NCBI GenBank assembly: GCA_963575745.1
Contig: CAUYUJ010014610.1
Coordinates: 276,383-340,382 of the forward strand
DNA length: 64,000 nt
Source: Prorocentrum cordatum
Lineage: Eukaryota > Sar > Dinophyceae > Prorocentrales > Prorocentraceae
Direction: 5' to 3'
Part shown: piece after piece, positions 60,893 through 64,000 of the stretch
Numbering within the stretch: position 1 is the first letter of the stretch
Layout: each line of letters opens with the position of its first letter
The notes under the pieces: model-generated
What the model saw: only the letters and a program-made list of their open reading frames with translations
Told to the model about the DNA's origin: nothing
Databases searched by the model: none
Program-made: the position numbers and the translations under genes

Positions 60893-61042
60893 TTCCTTAC
60901 GCTTCGCGTATCCCCACCAGCCCATCTCACAGCAGCAACTCTCGCGAAGCATGCCGACAGTCGTGTTTTTCCCGGAAAGGGCGTAGGCCCAGGGTTCTCT
61001 TTTAGTAGGTAAACCTAGTCCCCCGGTGCCTGCTTGAAGGAG

Positions 61043-61168
61043 GCCGGCGAATTTTTTCCCTGATAAATAACGAGCCGGCGAATTGCCGGCGAATTTTTTC
61101 CCTGATAAATAACGAGCCGGCGAATTGCCGGCGAATTTTTTCCATGATAAATAACGAGCCGGCGAATT
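61043..61168 (+). repeat. 42-bp tandem repeat, 3 copies
   Basis: Unit = ccggcgaatt + ttttccctgataaataacgag + ccggcgaatt + g, three times with one change in the last copy. Confidence 0.9.
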
Positions 61169-61214
61169 AAAATTTGAGGATGTCTCGAGCGAAACGCTTG
61201 TTTCCCAGCACGGC

Positions 61215-62145
61215 CCGACCCCAGCAAGACCACACCCCAGCACGACCACACTCCAGCACGACCTCACCACAGCACGACCACTCCCCAGCACGATCACGCC
61301 CCAGCACGACCACGCCCCAGCACGACCACTCCCCAGCACGACCACCTCCCAGCAGGACCCCACCCCAGCACGACCCCACCCCAGCACGGCCCCACCCCAG
61401 CAAGACCACACCCCAGCACGACCACACCCCAGCACGACCTCACCACAGCACGACCACACCCCAGCACGACCACGCCCCAGCACGACCACGCCCCAGCACG
61501 ACCACTCCCCAGCACGACCACACCCCAGCACGACCACCCCCCAGCACGACCACCCCCAGCACGACCACCCCCCAGCACGACCACACCCCAGCACGACCAC
61601 CCCCAGCACGACCAGCACGACCCCACCCTAGCACGACCACACCCCAGCACGATCACACCCCAGAACGACCACACCCCAGCACGACCCCACCCCAGCACGA
61701 CCCCACCCCAGCACGACCACACCCCAGCACGACCACACCCCAGCAGGACCCCACCCCAGCACGACCCCACCCCAGCACGGCCCCACCCCAGCAAGACCAC
61801 ACCCCAGCACGACCACACTCCAGCACGACCTCACCACAGCACGACCACTCCCCAGCACGATCACGCCCCAGCACGACCACGCCCCAGCACGACCACGCCC
61901 CAGCACGACCACCTCCCAGCACGACCACCCCCCCAGCACGACCACCCCCCAGCACGACCACCCCCCAGCACGACCACACCCCAGCACGACCTCACCACAG
62001 CACGACCACACCCCAGCACGACCACGCCCCAGCACGACCATGCCCCAGCACGATCACGCCCCAGCACGACCACCCCCCAGCACGACCACCCCCCCAGCAC
62101 GACCACACCCCAGCACGACCACACCCCAGCACGACCACACCCAGT
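61215..62145 (+). repeat. 16-bp minisatellite (gcacgaccacacccca)n
   Basis: About 930 bp, nearly 60 units with length and base variants. Because 16 is not a multiple of 3, the long open frame over it reads a 16-residue super-repeat (PQHDHTPARPHPSTTT-like). Not considered a gene. Confidence 0.9.
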
Positions 62146-62149
62146 CGCA

Positions 62150-62340
62150 CCCCCGTGGAATGTTTCGTGGGGTGTCTCGTGGAATGTTTCGTGGGGTGTC
62201 TCGTGGAATGTTTCGTGGGGTGTCTCGTGGAATGTTTCGCGGGGTGTCTCGTGGAACGTTTCGCGAGGTGTCTCGTGGAATGTTTCGCGAGGTGTCTCGT
62301 GGGATGTTTCGCGGGGTGTCTCGTGGGATGTTTTGTGAGA
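62150..62340 (+). repeat. 24-bp minisatellite
   Basis: About eight copies of tttcgtggggtgtctcgtgg + aatg, read as FRGVSRGM in one frame. Confidence 0.9.
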
Positions 62341-62557
62341 TGTCGCCCAGTTGGGTATCATGAAAACGTGTCCATGCTCCACATGTCTATATCCCTTTCC
62401 GGGTTCGTGGGTCCATCATGTTTTTTTCAGGCGCGCGTCCGCTTGGCCCCGCATATCCCCCCTGTTCCTCCTTCCCCCCCGCCTCCTTGTACATCCTCCT
62501 TGTGGGGGGGCGGGAGAAGGACGAGGCGGAGGAGGAGGGAGAGAAAGCGCTCCTCGT

Positions 62558-62800
62558 GATTTGAGTCGTTTGGGGTTTCTCGTCCTGGTGTGAGTCGTTC
62601 GGGCCCTTCTTCCTGGTGTGAGTCGTTCGGGCTCTTCGTGGTGTGAGTCGTTCGGTCTCTTCGTCCTGGTGTGAGTCGTTCGGGCTTCTCGTGGTGCGAG
62701 TTGTTCGGGCCCCTCATCCTGGTGTGAGTCGTTCGGGCCCCTCCTCCTGGTGCGACTCGTTCGGGCTCCTCGTGGTGTGAGTCGTTCGGGGCCCGCGTCG
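62558..62800. repeat. GTGAGTCGTTCGGGC minisatellite, block 4
   Basis: About nine units of the family seen at 48785-49195. Confidence 0.9.
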
Positions 62801-62804
62801 CGGT

Positions 62805-62835
62805 GAGCAGCCCAACGACAGCGAGTAGGAGGGAA
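62805..62835 (+). repeat. 31-bp direct repeat, right copy
   Basis: Identical to 60862-60892. Confidence 0.9.
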
Positions 62836-62860
62836 CTTCGACGAGGAGTACCGCAACCGC

Positions 62861-63538
62861 GTGGTGAACACGGCGAAGACTGCGGCCGGCCTCGATGTCC
62901 AGTCGAGGCGATTCGCGGGCTGCCTGACGCTCGTGGTGCTAGTCAAGTCGGCACAGAAGCAGTTGGAGGCGATGAGGGAGGCGGGAGTTCGCTTCGACGA
63001 AGCGAAGGCGCAGCGCCGAGCAGCAGGCAACCAGGAGGAGCTCGCGTCTGACGCGGGCGCGCCTGCACGTGTGGATCGGGCTCTGTGTGTCGATCGTGAA
63101 CGACGGCGAGATCCCAGCAGAGTCCAAAGGGAAAGTGGTGGCCCACCCGAGAGAGGTTCAGTCGGTCGCAGATCTAGAGGGCAAAATCACAGTGTGCACA
63201 GCGAAAACAAGTCCTTCCGCCAGCAGAATTGGAAAGAGGACATTTATCGGATCGAGCTTCTCACAATTCCGCCCCTGAGGCCCGTGGTGGAGGAGGTAGT
63301 TGCCATCGTCATGAGGAGCGAGGGCAGTATCAAAAAAATATGGCGTCCGCAGAAAGGCCCGAGCGCGCGGAAAGTCATGCGGGAAGTCATACGGAGAGCA
63401 CCAGGCGCAGGCGCAGAATTAGAAGTATATCGGAGTTGTTTAGGACCGAGAGGGAACATTGAGGTTCTCGAGACTTCTGAGGTAGATTTTTTGATGTTAA
63501 AAAAGCTGGGGCAGTCTCGGATTTTACGTTCAATTTAG
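62861..63538 (+). CDS. Unassigned basic ORF
   Basis: Open for 225 codons from a GTG. Coherent sequence in the same frame starts upstream at ~62835 (FDEEYRNRVVNTAKTAAG), so the beginning is upstream or lost at the 31-bp repeat. The first ~60 residues are helical and amphipathic (KSAQKQLEAMREAGVRFDEA). The middle is Arg-rich and may be out of frame. The last ~90 residues read PPLRPVVEEVVAIVMRSEGS and KVMREVIRRAPGAGAELEVY. No family recognised. It could be a fragment of a gene interrupted by the minisatellite block. Confidence 0.35.
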   Translation: MVNTAKTAAGLDVQSRRFAGCLTLVVLVKSAQKQLEAMREAGVRFDEAKAQRRAAGNQEELASDAGAPARVDRALCVDRERRRDPSRVQRESGGPPERGSVGRRSRGQNHSVHSENKSFRQQNWKEDIYRIELLTIPPLRPVVEEVVAIVMRSEGSIKKIWRPQKGPSARKVMREVIRRAPGAGAELEVYRSCLGPRGNIEVLETSEVDFLMLKKLGQSRILRSI

Positions 63539-63539
63539 A

Positions 63540-63815
63540 GATTCTCCACTGGCGTGAGCGGCACCTTGAAGTCAGTCTTCGAGGGCCTCGAGCATGGTTC
63601 CCCTCCTGGTGCTTCTTGGCGCTACAGGTGGGGCTGTGCTCAGGGGGCCAGTGCCATAGAGTTTCGTTCCAGTTTTTGCTAGACTTGCTTGGGTGGTGAG
63701 CTAGGATGCAAGCTTCTCATTCTGGCCGAGACGGGCAAAGCCCACTGACCCGAGCTCCAGGTTTTTAGCATGTTCGTTGCCTTGCCCTGCTGCTAGCCAG
63801 GGAGCTCATATGGAG
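63540..63815. other. No gene recognised
   Basis: Unique-looking sequence without long frames or motifs. Confidence 0.4.
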
Positions 63816-63827
63816 GGAAAGAAGAAT

Positions 63828-63985
63828 AATATCATCATCAGCATCATCATCAGCACCGCCATCATCATCGTCATTATCTTCATCGTCGTCGTCAGCAGCA
63901 GCATCATCATCATCGCAATCATCCATCTCATCAGCATCATCCATGTCATCATCATCGTCGCCGTCGACGTCATTATCATGAGCCT
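63828..63985. repeat. (ATC)n / (GTC)n microsatellite
   Basis: Imperfect atcatc and gtcgtc triplets to near the end of the window. Confidence 0.9.
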
Positions 63986-64000
63986 GTTCTCGCGCGTTGT

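Noticed and set aside
60149-62382. Long minus-strand Val/Leu/Gly/Cys-rich ORFs
   Set aside because: Reverse readings of the 16-bp minisatellite.

Overview
This window looks like nuclear DNA of a core dinoflagellate. The evidence is a 21-nt relict of the dinoflagellate spliced-leader sequence at 7471-7491 (minus strand, 19 of 21 positions), strong GC richness, a tandem array of near-identical genes, very abundant microsatellites, and several decayed retroelements of different lineages. A GC-rich genus such as Prorocentrum is plausible, but the sequence alone does not fix the genus. There is a 100-N assembly gap at 2428-2527.

Layout. 0.1-2 kb: an acidic, NLS-bearing protein of unknown function, broken by a frameshift and a stop. 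2.1-7.6 kb: microsatellites, an unknown minus-strand gene (3430-4526), two copies of a nested-palindrome repeat (4664 and 6235), and a minus-strand retrocopy headed by the relict spliced leader. 7.75-24.37 kb: a very large LINE-type element (A) with gag-like ORFs, an ORF with a signal peptide, TM segments and an ADP-ribosyltransferase-like end, a Cys-rich ORF, an APE-type endonuclease plus reverse transcriptase, and an RNase H. 24.67-31.94 kb: a second element (B) with the same 5' and 3' ends as A but no reverse transcriptase. Both elements are bounded by (TC)n on the same strand, as expected for a TC-repeat-targeting LINE. 32-42 kb: simple repeats, a 27-bp perfect inverted repeat (36545-36605), a GC-rich tandem duplication and a fragment of another LINE endonuclease (38265-39183). 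42.2-47.6 kb: a decayed Ty1/copia element. 47.6-51.5 kb: G-rich minisatellites and a 390-bp dispersed repeat. 51.55-56.1 kb: three tandem copies of a small predicted secreted or surface protein gene. 56.6-60.6 kb: a decayed LINE of a third lineage (FADD reverse transcriptase and a C2H2-like finger). 60.8-62.8 kb: stacked minisatellites between 31-bp direct repeats. 62.8-64 kb: one unassigned ORF and a microsatellite.

The most unusual signal is a family of 21 short hairpins, 13 in element A and 8 in element B, all on the sense strand. The apex is nearly fixed: loop TTCA or TCCA closed by C-G, usually within GGCTTCAGCC or GCCTTCAGGC. One unpaired base, almost always C, is bulged on the 5' side just below. 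The stem below that differs in sequence from copy to copy yet stays complementary, and about ten nucleotides below the loop many copies have a second bulge on the 3' side. Two paralogous copies show a compensatory A-T to G-C change. The structure, not the primary sequence, appears to be conserved. This could be a structural RNA signal of the retroelement RNP or a self-spreading hairpin insertion.
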